This document shows, piece by piece, positions 34,563 through 41,446 of a stretch of 64,000 nucleotides of DNA. This DNA is from an uncultured bacterium (GTDB lineage: Bacteria > Actinomycetota > Coriobacteriia > Coriobacteriales > Coriobacteriaceae). A program made the position numbers and the translations under genes. The stretch spans positions 62,001 to 126,000 of the forward strand of contig CAJMMA010000001.1 of assembly GCA_905214435.1 (NCBI GenBank), given 5' to 3'. Numbering within the stretch: position 1 is the stretch's first letter; every line of letters begins with the position of its first letter. The notes under the pieces were generated by a model. The model was not told the DNA's origin. It worked only from the letters and a program-made list of their open reading frames with translations, and searched no databases.

Positions 34563-35186
34563 ATGCCCGATTCCCGCACACTCTGGACCGCCGTCGTTAT
34601 CATCTGCATCGCCGTGTCGGTGTTCTTTAGCGTCAAAAAACGCACAACGTTCAAGCGCCTGCAGCAGCTTATGGCTGCCAAGCAGTGGGACGAGTTCGAT
34701 CGTTTGCTCGACGGCAGACTCACCAGCATGCTGTACCCGCGCTACAACCGCGACTACCTGCGCCTGAACTCCTATCTGCTGCGCGAGGACCACAAGCGCG
34801 CCGATGAGATGTTCGATTTGCTGCTGGGGCTCAATCTGCCCAAGATGCAGCGCGTCGACCTGGTGATCAAAGCCTTTAACTACTACGTTGGCCAGGAGGA
34901 CCGCAAAAAGTCCAAGGAGCTTCTGCACGAGATCAAGGGCTTTGAGGGCGGTCAGGCCGAGGCGGTCGCACACGAATGCCAGCTGATGTACGACACGATG
35001 ATCCTCAAGCGCCACAACGACATTCCCGAGCTGGAGCGCATGCTCGAGGATGTTGGCGACGACCCGGTCAAGCGCTGCCGACTGGAGTACCTGCTGGCCC
35101 TGCAGTACCAGAACAAGGGCGACGAAGCCAAGTTCCAGGAGTTCCTGGAGAAGTCGGGCCAACACTCGATGGCCGTCAACGCGTAA
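34563..35186 (+). CDS. Membrane-anchored helical-repeat hypothetical protein
   Basis: 207 residues. One N-terminal transmembrane helix (about 7-22, TAVVIICIAVSVFFS), then a basic stretch and an all-helical cytoplasmic region whose spacing suggests TPR-like helices (QWDEFDRLLDG, HKRADEMFDLLLG, DIPELERMLEDVG, YLLALQYQNKGDEAKFQEFL). AAGGAT precedes the ATG. Directly upstream of tRNA-Leu. No family recognised. Confidence 0.75.
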   Translation: MPDSRTLWTAVVIICIAVSVFFSVKKRTTFKRLQQLMAAKQWDEFDRLLDGRLTSMLYPRYNRDYLRLNSYLLREDHKRADEMFDLLLGLNLPKMQRVDLVIKAFNYYVGQEDRKKSKELLHEIKGFEGGQAEAVAHECQLMYDTMILKRHNDIPELERMLEDVGDDPVKRCRLEYLLALQYQNKGDEAKFQEFLEKSGQHSMAVNA

Positions 35187-35217
35187 CGGACGGCTTGTGC
35201 TAGACTTCTAGTCTCAC

Positions 35218-35302
35218 GGGGGCGTGGCGGAATTGGCATACGCAGGAGACTTAAAATCTCTCGCCGCAAGGATTGTGGGTTCGAGTCCCACCGCCCCTAC
35301 CA
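35218..35302 (+). tRNA. tRNA-Leu(UAA)
   Basis: 85 nt with encoded CCA. Acceptor stem GGGGGCG / CGCCCCT (first pair a G-T wobble), a long variable arm as in class II tRNAs, T-arm GGGTTCGAGTCCCACC, and anticodon TAA at 35252-35254 in the loop CTTAAAA. Confidence 0.95.
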
Positions 35303-35359
35303 TATGGCTTTTACGGGCCCGTGTCCCTTTGAGATGCGGGCTCGTTTCTTTTGGATGCC
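35285..35359. repeat. 75-bp direct repeat 1: tRNA-Leu 3' end plus terminator
   Basis: Runs from the tRNA T-stem through CCA and the imperfect terminator hairpin (GGGCCCGTGTCCC... GATGCGGGCTC then TTTCTTTT). It recurs at 35481-35555 with only four mismatches. Confidence 0.85.
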
Positions 35360-35480
35360 GGTGGGACTCGAACCCGCGAGGGGGCGAGCGTTAAGCGGAC
35401 GCGCAGCGTCCGTAGCGAGCCGGCGAGGGCGCCGACAGGCGGCCGAAGCCGGTGCGTATTTGCGCAGCAAATGCGCGGAC
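35360..35480. other. 121-bp insert between the tRNA-end repeats
   Basis: Starts with GGTGGGACTCGAACCC (35360-35375), the exact reverse complement of the tRNA T-arm at 35277-35292. GC-rich hairpins follow (GGACGCGCAGCGTCC; TTTGCGCAGCAAA). No coding potential seen. Confidence 0.7.
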
Positions 35481-35555
35481 GTCCCACCGCCCCTACCATT
35501 TGGCTTTTACGGGCCCGTGTCCCTTTGGGATGCGGGCTCGTTTCTTTCGGACGCC
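35481..35555. repeat. 75-bp direct repeat 2: truncated tRNA-Leu 3' end plus terminator
   Basis: Copy of 35285-35359 lacking the 5' part of the tRNA. Starts GTCCCACCGCCCCTACCA, which is the tRNA acceptor end. Confidence 0.85.
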
Positions 35556-35566
35556 GTCAAGCCTCT

Positions 35567-35635
35567 AAGTTGCGGTGGAATAGGGACTGTTTGGGGCCCG
35601 AAAGGGCGATTTTAGTCCGTATTTCACCGCAACTT
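35567..35635. repeat. Inverted repeat with 22-bp arms before the ppx stop
   Basis: AAGTTGCGGTGGAATAGGG.. (35567-35588) and its reverse complement (35614-35635), 20 of 22 positions matching, around a 25-nt GC-rich loop. It ends 3 bp from the ppx stop codon. Possible MITE-like element or transcript end signal. Confidence 0.75.
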
Positions 35636-35637
35636 AT

Positions 35638-36639
35638 TTAAAGGGTGCTGAGAGCGGGGGTCCAGGCGATGGTGGGAATGGCACCGTCGAGAGTCTCGTT
35701 GATAGTGGCAGCCATACCGGCGAGGAGGCTGTTCTCACTTACGGTGAGCGTCTTGTAGCCGCCGGCTCGCATGAGCTCGCGAATCACCACGGCGCCGGCC
35801 AGAATCACGCCCGCGCGTTTGGGCTGTACACCCGGTAGCGCGGCGATACCCTCCACATCCAGCGTAGACATACGATCGATGGCGGCCGAGATCTGCTCCA
35901 TCGTAAGCTCGCGCAGGTGCACAAAGTTCGAGTCGTACGGCTCCAGTTCGTGGACCAGCGCCACGAGCGTGGTGACGGTACCGCCCACCGCAACGAGGCG
36001 CTCGGCGCGCTCAAAGTCGCTGGGCAGGCCCTCAAAATAGGCGGCGAACTGCTCGCCTGCCCACGCGGCAGCGGCAGCAAGCTCGCCATCCGCGGGCGGC
36101 AACGCAGAGAAAAAGCGCTCCGTCACGCGACGGCAACCGATGTCCAGCGAGCGCGTTCCCTCCAGCGCAAAGACGCCGCGCTCCGGAGCGTATACGCCCG
36201 TCGCGAGTTCCGTGGACCCGCCGCCCGAATCCGCGACGATGATGCGCTCGCCGGCAAAGTCGTGCGCCACGCCAAAAAACGTCAGGCGCGCCTCGACCTC
36301 GCCCGGAATCACCTGTGGTTTGAGCCCCAACTCGCGCAGGCCGTCCAGCAGCAGCGCGGCATTGGACGCATCGCGCGCGGCACTCGTGCACGTGGTGCAG
36401 ACGCACACGGCCCCAAAGGCACGGGCCTCGTCCACAAACATGCGGCACGCAGCGAGCACACGCTCGACAGCCGCCTCGCAGAAGCGCCCCGTCGCGTCCA
36501 CGCCCTCGCCCAGGTCGGTAATCTCGGTATGCTTGGACGATTCCACAATCGCTCCGCCCTCGACCTGGGCCAACACCAGTCGCGACGACACCGTTCCCAG
36601 GTCGATCGCGGCCACCTTATAGCGTTTGCAATTTGTCAT
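35638..36639 (-). CDS. ppx: Ppx/GppA family exopolyphosphatase
   Basis: 333 residues, a short Ppx/GppA enzyme that hydrolyses polyphosphate or pppGpp. Actin-like ATPase motifs: VAAIDLGTVSSRLVLA (phosphate 1), IVADSGGGSTELA (phosphate 2) and LVAVGGTVTTLVAL. It lacks the C-terminal HD-like domain of long Ppx. GAGGGGAG precedes the ATG. It lies 20 bp behind divIC in the common eno-divIC-ppx arrangement. Which substrate is preferred cannot be told. Confidence 0.9.
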   Translation of the reverse strand: MTNCKRYKVAAIDLGTVSSRLVLAQVEGGAIVESSKHTEITDLGEGVDATGRFCEAAVERVLAACRMFVDEARAFGAVCVCTTCTSAARDASNAALLLDGLRELGLKPQVIPGEVEARLTFFGVAHDFAGERIIVADSGGGSTELATGVYAPERGVFALEGTRSLDIGCRRVTERFFSALPPADGELAAAAAWAGEQFAAYFEGLPSDFERAERLVAVGGTVTTLVALVHELEPYDSNFVHLRELTMEQISAAIDRMSTLDVEGIAALPGVQPKRAGVILAGAVVIRELMRAGGYKTLTVSENSLLAGMAATINETLDGAIPTIAWTPALSTL

Positions 36640-36659
36640 TGCGGGCTCCCCTCCGGGCG

Positions 36660-37421
36660 CTATTTGCCGTTGGACACGACCGTCTGGCCCTCGACGCCGT
36701 TAAACCCAAACAGCATGTCGAGCGCCTGGATGTACCACGGCGCGTCCTTGCCGACTTCTTCGATTTCCTTGGCCACTTCGCTGGCCTTCTTGGCGTTTGA
36801 GGACTTTTTGCTCGACGACGAGTCCGAATCGTCGTCCAAGCCTAGCACGTCAATCTTCTTCTCGCCGGGCATCACCAGGCCCAGGTCCTCGGACGCCGCG
36901 TCCTTGATACCCTCCTCCGAGAGCAGCTTGTCGACGCTTTTTTGCAGCTCATCATTGTATTGCTGGCGAATCTCGACCTGCTTGGCCAAGATATCGCTCG
37001 AACGCTTTGCCACGTACAGATCGCGCACGGGGAAATACAGGCTCACGAGCACCAGCGCCACCACGATACCGATAAACAGCGGACGCAGAGGGCCATGCGT
37101 AAAGTCATAGATCGCCTTGACCACCGCGTTGTCGTTGGCGTAGCGCATAAAGTCCGAGCCCGAAAGACGGCTCGAAGGCCTGCTCGACCTGTCGTGCGTC
37201 TGGGCCGAGGGACGCGACGCATGTGTCGAACGTGCCGGGCGCACCGGTCCATCTGCCGAAGTATTCACATGAGCATTGGGGCGCGAGGTACTTGTCGGGC
37301 GCTGCGTGGAGCGGTCGGCGCCGGCGTAGGCGGACCCACCGAGCTGCACCGTGCGCGCACGGCGAGGCGACGGCTCACGCGAACCGGCGGAATAGTACCT
37401 GTTGTCGTAAATCTGATCCAT
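36660..37421 (-). CDS. FtsB/DivIC-type septum formation initiator
   Basis: 253 residues. A long Ser/Arg/Pro-rich cytoplasmic N-terminus (1-120), a transmembrane helix at about 134-152 (FIGIVVALVLVSLYFPV), then an extracellular coiled coil (AKQVEIRQQYNDELQKSVDKLL) and the DivIC-like SEEGIKDAASEDLGLVMPGE. It ends with a Ser/Lys-rich stretch and DAPWYIQALDMLFG. This topology is that of FtsB/DivIC cell-division proteins. ATG 37421 is preferred; the frame open to 37547 would read through the enolase terminator. Confidence 0.88.
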   Translation of the reverse strand: MDQIYDNRYYSAGSREPSPRRARTVQLGGSAYAGADRSTQRPTSTSRPNAHVNTSADGPVRPARSTHASRPSAQTHDRSSRPSSRLSGSDFMRYANDNAVVKAIYDFTHGPLRPLFIGIVVALVLVSLYFPVRDLYVAKRSSDILAKQVEIRQQYNDELQKSVDKLLSEEGIKDAASEDLGLVMPGEKKIDVLGLDDDSDSSSSKKSSNAKKASEVAKEIEEVGKDAPWYIQALDMLFGFNGVEGQTVVSNGK

Positions 37422-37512
37422 GTGCGCCTTGTGCGGTTGAGGTTTGTTTGCGCTAAGTATTCTAGTTATAGCACGAGCGCGCGCACCACCTTCGGCAGCC
37501 TTTGCTCGACAT

Positions 37513-37544
37513 AAAAAAGGCGCTGAGCCATATGGCCCAGCGCC
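37513..37544 (-). terminator. Intrinsic terminator of eno
   Basis: Minus strand GGCGCTGGGCCA / TGGCTCAGCGCC (one mismatch) followed by six T (37513-37518), about 75 bp after the eno stop. Confidence 0.9.
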
Positions 37545-37617
37545 CAATGGTGCTCAACAGCGCCCGGCTGGAGCAAGGCGAATCCGAGTCTTCCCCGCCC
37601 CCGCGAGCTCCGCGTGC

Positions 37618-38907
37618 CTAGCGAATGTTGTAGAACGCGGCCTTGCCGGCGTAGCGCGCGCTGCCCTCGAGCTCGTCCTCGATGCGAATGAGCTGGTTGT
37701 ACTTGGCGATACGGTCGCTGCGGCACGGGGCGCCCGACTTGATCTGGCCGGCATTGACGCCCACGACCAGGTCGGCGATCGTGGAATCCTCGGTCTCGCC
37801 GGAGCGGTGGCTCACGATGCAAGCGTAACCGGCCTCCTTGGCGGTCTCGATGGCCTCGAGCGACTCGGTGAGCGTGCCGATCTGATTGACCTTGACCAGG
37901 ATCGCGTTGGCGGCACCCAGCTCGATGCCCTTCTTGAGGCGCTCGGTGTTGGTGACGAACAGGTCGTCGCCCACCAGCTGCACCTTGTTGCCAATGCGGC
38001 GGGTAAGCTCAACCCAACCGTCCCAGTCCTCCTCGGCCATGCCGTCCTCGATGGAGATGATGGGATAGGTGTCGACGAGCTTCTCCCAGTAATCAACCAT
38101 CTGGGCACTCGTGTACTCCACGCCCTCGCCCTTGAGCTCGTACATGCCGGTCTCGGCGTTGTAGAACTCGGTCGAGGCCGGGTCCATGGCGTACATGAAG
38201 TCGACGCCGGGCTTAAAGCCAGCCTTCTCGACGGCCTTGGTAATGTACTCGAACGGCTCGGCATTGGTCTTAAGGTTGGGCGCAAAGCCGCCCTCGTCGC
38301 CCACGCCGCCGCCCAGGCCGGCCTCGTGCAGCACGCCCTTGAGGGTGTGGTAGACCTCGGCGCACCAACGCAGGCCCTCGGCAAAGCTCGGGGCGCCCAC
38401 CGGCATGATCATGAACTCCTGGAAGTCGACGTTATTGTCGGCATGCACGCCGCCGTTGAGGATGTTCATCATGGGCGTGGGCAGCAGATGGGCGTTGACG
38501 CCGCCCAGGTACTGGTACAGCGAAAGACCCGCCGACTCGGCAGCGGCGCGGGCGACGGCCAGCGACACGCCCAGGATGGCGTTGGCACCGAGCTTGGTCT
38601 TGTTGGGGGTACCGTCCGCGGCAATCAGCGCGGCATCGACGGCGCGCTGGTCGAAGGCGTCGAGGCCCACGACGGCGTTAGCGCACTCGTTATTGACGTG
38701 CTCGACGGCCTGCGAAACGCCCTTGCCCAGGTAGCGGCCCTTGTCGCCATCGCGCAGCTCGCATGCCTCAAAGGCGCCGGTCGAAGCGCCCGAAGGCACC
38801 ATCGCGCGGCCGAAGCTGCCGTCCTCGAGCACGACCTCGACCTCGACGGTGGGGTTGCCGCGGCTGTCGAGTACCTCGCGACCGTAGACATCCAAAATAT
38901 CGCTCAT
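37618..38907 (-). CDS. eno: Enolase
   Basis: Converts 2-phosphoglycerate to phosphoenolpyruvate in glycolysis. 429 residues, full length. Signatures: DVYGREVLDSRGNPTVEVEV at the N-terminus, VPSGASTGAFEACELRDGD, VGDEGGFAPN with the catalytic Glu, Mg2+ ligands in YAMDPASTEFY and SIEDGMAEEDW, the catalytic Lys in NAILVKVNQIGTL, and VSHRSGETEDSTIADL. GAGGGAG precedes the ATG. Strong terminator downstream, high-expression codon pattern. Confidence 0.98.
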   Translation of the reverse strand: MSDILDVYGREVLDSRGNPTVEVEVVLEDGSFGRAMVPSGASTGAFEACELRDGDKGRYLGKGVSQAVEHVNNECANAVVGLDAFDQRAVDAALIAADGTPNKTKLGANAILGVSLAVARAAAESAGLSLYQYLGGVNAHLLPTPMMNILNGGVHADNNVDFQEFMIMPVGAPSFAEGLRWCAEVYHTLKGVLHEAGLGGGVGDEGGFAPNLKTNAEPFEYITKAVEKAGFKPGVDFMYAMDPASTEFYNAETGMYELKGEGVEYTSAQMVDYWEKLVDTYPIISIEDGMAEEDWDGWVELTRRIGNKVQLVGDDLFVTNTERLKKGIELGAANAILVKVNQIGTLTESLEAIETAKEAGYACIVSHRSGETEDSTIADLVVGVNAGQIKSGAPCRSDRIAKYNQLIRIEDELEGSARYAGKAAFYNIR

Positions 38908-39046
38908 GTTGTCTCCCTCTCACTTGGAAACGGGTTGAATGCTTGGCGACACGGCTTGCACGCTACAGTGGCGCGCAGGTTCATAAGTTAGCCTTATCGC
39001 ACTTTTTGCATTATGCCCTAAGTTAGCCAAGGGATACAATCTTTTT

Positions 39047-39089
39047 GAAAAATAATGGGGGCGATGAGAAAGTCCGTCCCGTCGCCCCC
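39047..39089 (-). terminator. Terminator of the larC2-yfcE-mazG operon
   Basis: GGGGGCGA / TCGCCCCC stem (39057-39064, 39082-39089) with a 17-nt loop, then ATTATTTTTC on the minus strand, directly after the mazG stop at 39096. Confidence 0.75.
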
Positions 39090-39095
39090 GCAGTC

Positions 39096-39956
39096 TTACT
39101 CCTCTGCCTTTGCGGCATCCCAGAGGTCATTGAGGCCGTGGGTCGAAAGCTCGGCCAGATCCACGTGGGCGTCGGCCGCCATCTGCTCCATCGCGGCCCA
39201 GCGGCGGCGGAACTTTGCCGTGCTGGCACGCAGGGCGCTCTCGGCGTCGATTCCCTCCTTGCGCGCAACGTTGACCAGGGCAAAGAGCAGGTCGCCAAAC
39301 TCCATCTCGCGCTCGGGCGAGCCGGGAGCCTCGGCCTCAAACTCGGCACGCTCCTCAGCGACCTCGTCCCACACGTCCTGGACCGTCTCCCACTCAAAGC
39401 CCACGGCAGCCGCCTTGCGCGACACCTTCTGAGCCTGCATCAGCGCCGGCAGGTGCGTGGGCACACCGTCGAGCAGACCCTCGGGTGCGGCCCCGCCTGC
39501 CGCCACGGCCTGATCTTTGGCGGCCTTCTCGGCAAGCTTGACCTCGTCCCAAATCTTGAGCACCTCGTCGGAGTTGTCGGCATCCGCATCGCCAAACACG
39601 TGCGGGTGACGACGGATGAGCTTGGCGTCGATATCGCGCGCCACATCGGCCAGCGAAAACTCGCCGGCATCCGCCGCAATCTGCGCATGCAGTACGACCT
39701 GCATGAGCACGTCGCCCAACTCCTCGCGCAGGTGTGCCGCGTCGTCGGCCTCGATGCAGTCGAGCGCCTCGTAGGCTTCCTCGATCATGTTCTTGCCAAT
39801 GCTGCGGTGCGTCTGCTCGCGGTCCCACGGGCAGCCGTCGGGCTGACGCAGGCGCCAGATGGTCTGCACCAGATGCTGCAGCTCGGCCGACGCGTCTACC
39901 AGCGTGGACAGGTCGCGCGAACCCTCGGCATTTTGCTGAGCCATATGCTCGGCCAT
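39096..39956 (-). CDS. mazG: Nucleoside triphosphate pyrophosphohydrolase MazG
   Basis: 286 residues with two MazG helical domains. The first shows LRQPDGCPWDREQTHRS and IEEAYEALDCIEADDAAHLREELGDVLMQVVLHAQIA with the E-E-x2-E ... E-x2-D metal motif. The second, AEERAEFEAEAP..REMEFGDLLFALVNVAR, repeats it. It hydrolyses (d)NTPs to monophosphates and clears non-canonical nucleotides. GGGGGAGG precedes the ATG; the stop of yfcE is 2 bp upstream, so they are coupled. Confidence 0.93.
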   Translation of the reverse strand: MAEHMAQQNAEGSRDLSTLVDASAELQHLVQTIWRLRQPDGCPWDREQTHRSIGKNMIEEAYEALDCIEADDAAHLREELGDVLMQVVLHAQIAADAGEFSLADVARDIDAKLIRRHPHVFGDADADNSDEVLKIWDEVKLAEKAAKDQAVAAGGAAPEGLLDGVPTHLPALMQAQKVSRKAAAVGFEWETVQDVWDEVAEERAEFEAEAPGSPEREMEFGDLLFALVNVARKEGIDAESALRASTAKFRRRWAAMEQMAADAHVDLAELSTHGLNDLWDAAKAEE

Positions 39957-39958
39957 GG

Positions 39959-40507
39959 TTAGTCCTCCCCCATGATCACATGGCGGAACGCGCCGCCCTC
40001 GTAGACGCCGTAGCTATGTGTGCCGTCCTTGGGGATGCTCACGCTGCCGGGATTGAAGAGCCACAGACCCGGGTGCGCGGCGCTTTCCTCGTTAACCTTG
40101 ATGTGCGTATGGCCGTAGACGAGCGCGGAGCCCTCGGGCAGCGCGGGCGCGTGGTCAACGCTGTTATGCATGCCGGCGCCAAAGACGTGGCCGTGCGTCA
40201 GGAACAGTTCACGTCCGGTCTCGTCGAATAGTGTGGCGTAGTCAGCCATGACGGGGAAGTCGAGGACCATCTGGTCGACCTCGGCGTCGCAGTTGCCGCG
40301 CACCGCGATGATGCGGTCGGCCAGGGCGTTGAGCAGCGGAATCACGCGTTTGGGGGCGTAGTCGCGCGGCAGGTCGTTACGCGGGCCGTGGTAGAGCAGG
40401 TCGCCCAGCAGCACAATGCGGTCGGGCTGTTCGGATTCGATGGCGGCGCACAGGCGCTCTGTCCAGTATGCCGAGCCGTGAATGTCGGAGGCGATGAGGT
40501 ATTTCAT
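39959..40507 (-). CDS. yfcE: Phosphodiesterase, YfcE/MJ0936 family
   Basis: 182 residues, a small calcineurin-like phosphodiesterase. Motifs: IASDIHGSAYW (DxH), IVLLGDLLYHGPRN (GDxxx[H]GP), AVRGNCDAEVD (GNCD), LFLTHGHVFG (HGH) and ALVYGHTHIKV (GHTH), then NPGSVSIPKDG. Active on artificial phosphodiesters in characterised homologues; the cellular substrate is unknown. ATG 40507 has AAAGGA 8 nt upstream. Confidence 0.92.
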   Translation of the reverse strand: MKYLIASDIHGSAYWTERLCAAIESEQPDRIVLLGDLLYHGPRNDLPRDYAPKRVIPLLNALADRIIAVRGNCDAEVDQMVLDFPVMADYATLFDETGRELFLTHGHVFGAGMHNSVDHAPALPEGSALVYGHTHIKVNEESAAHPGLWLFNPGSVSIPKDGTHSYGVYEGGAFRHVIMGED

Positions 40508-40578
40508 GGTGGTCCTTTCGGGTGGGGTTGATGGGGGCTGAATACGGGGTCCGGCGGATGTGGAGCCCATCTACCGTG

Positions 40579-41064
40579 CTACTCGAATCGTAGCGCCGCG
40601 CTCTGAGCCGCCTGCATCACGCGTTGGAGTGGCACGCCATGTTCGCGGGCAAGACGGGCGCAATCCTCGTACTCGGGAGCCGCGCGCTCGCTGCCGTCTG
40701 GCAGGGTCGCCACCTTAACGGATACCTCGCCCCAAGGCGTCGTCACCTGCTCGAATCGGCGCGGCAGGCAAACGCGTTCCATCACCTGGCGACGAACGGC
40801 GTTGGTCGTGGTTTCCAAAAAGATAATCGTCTGCAGGCGTTCGATATCCTCATGCGAGCAGATCACCTGCAGCTGCCAGCCGGGGCGGCCTTTTTTGCAG
40901 TAGAGGGGCAGCCAGTGCACCTCGCGGGCGCCTGCCTCGCGCAGGCGGTCGGCGGCATAGGCGAGTACCTCGGGCGACGCATCATCGATGTCGCACTCCA
41001 GCTTGACGATGGTTTCGGGCGCATCGGTCTCGCGGGACAGCGGAGATGTACTTCCACGTTGCAT
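40579..41064 (-). CDS. LarC C-terminal half (LarC2, DUF111) as a stand-alone protein
   Basis: 161 residues matching only the second half of LarC, the CTP-dependent nickel-insertion cyclometallase that completes the nickel-pincer cofactor of lactate racemase. Visible: ETIVKLECDIDDASPEVLAYA, CKKGRPGWQLQVIC, TTTNAVRRQVMERVCLPR, and the APEYEDCARLAREHGVPL end. In lactobacilli larC1 and larC2 are joined by ribosomal frameshifting; here no larC1 precedes it (upstream is 380 bp of non-coding DNA). It leads an operon with yfcE and mazG. Either the rest of the pathway is elsewhere or the domain has an independent job. Confidence 0.82.
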   Translation of the reverse strand: MQRGSTSPLSRETDAPETIVKLECDIDDASPEVLAYAADRLREAGAREVHWLPLYCKKGRPGWQLQVICSHEDIERLQTIIFLETTTNAVRRQVMERVCLPRRFEQVTTPWGEVSVKVATLPDGSERAAPEYEDCARLAREHGVPLQRVMQAAQSAALRFE

Positions 41065-41168
41065 ACGGTCCGGATCCTTTCCGCACGGGCTCGTTTTATT
41101 CACCCAAACGCTAGCACATCGAACGTGGCACAGGCGTGACTTTCGTCCGTCGTCGCCCTTGCCCCTAT

Positions 41169-41238
41169 CCAAACATGTACGTCAGCCTCCAAACATGTCA
41201 TTTTTTGTCGGTTTTGGGGGCTGACGTACACGTTTTGG
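41169..41238. repeat. Inverted repeat upstream of cydDC
   Basis: CCAAACATGTACGTCAGCC (41169-41187) and GGCTGACGTACACGTTTTGG (41219-41238) are near-perfect inverted arms. A direct partial copy CCAAACATGTCA lies between them. The whole 41065-41446 gap has no credible gene; the repeat looks like a MITE-type insertion. Confidence 0.75.
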
Positions 41239-41446
41239 AGCGGGCCGCACACGATCAAAATTGCGCCCGCATTCCGTCCACCACAAAGTTCGCCGCACTC
41301 AACAATTTTGAACTTACTACGCAGTTCATCGGCTAAAAATTACCCTCGGCATACTTACCCGCTGCACGATGTTACTCTAGTTGCATTTGGCTAACTAAGC
41401 GGCTGCCGAGGACCCAGCCCGGCACCGTTACGGCATAGGAGGTTTC

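Noticed and set aside
35303..35637. A second complete tRNA gene downstream of tRNA-Leu
   Set aside because: Only the 3' T-stem/acceptor part is repeated; D-arm and anticodon arm are missing.
37444..38991. Plus-strand open frame opposite eno
   Set aside because: Antisense to a clear enolase; codon bias alone keeps the frame open.
41175..41240. Repeated CCAAACATGT units considered as a short CRISPR array
   Set aside because: Only two direct units plus an inverted one, no spacers of regular size and no cas genes.
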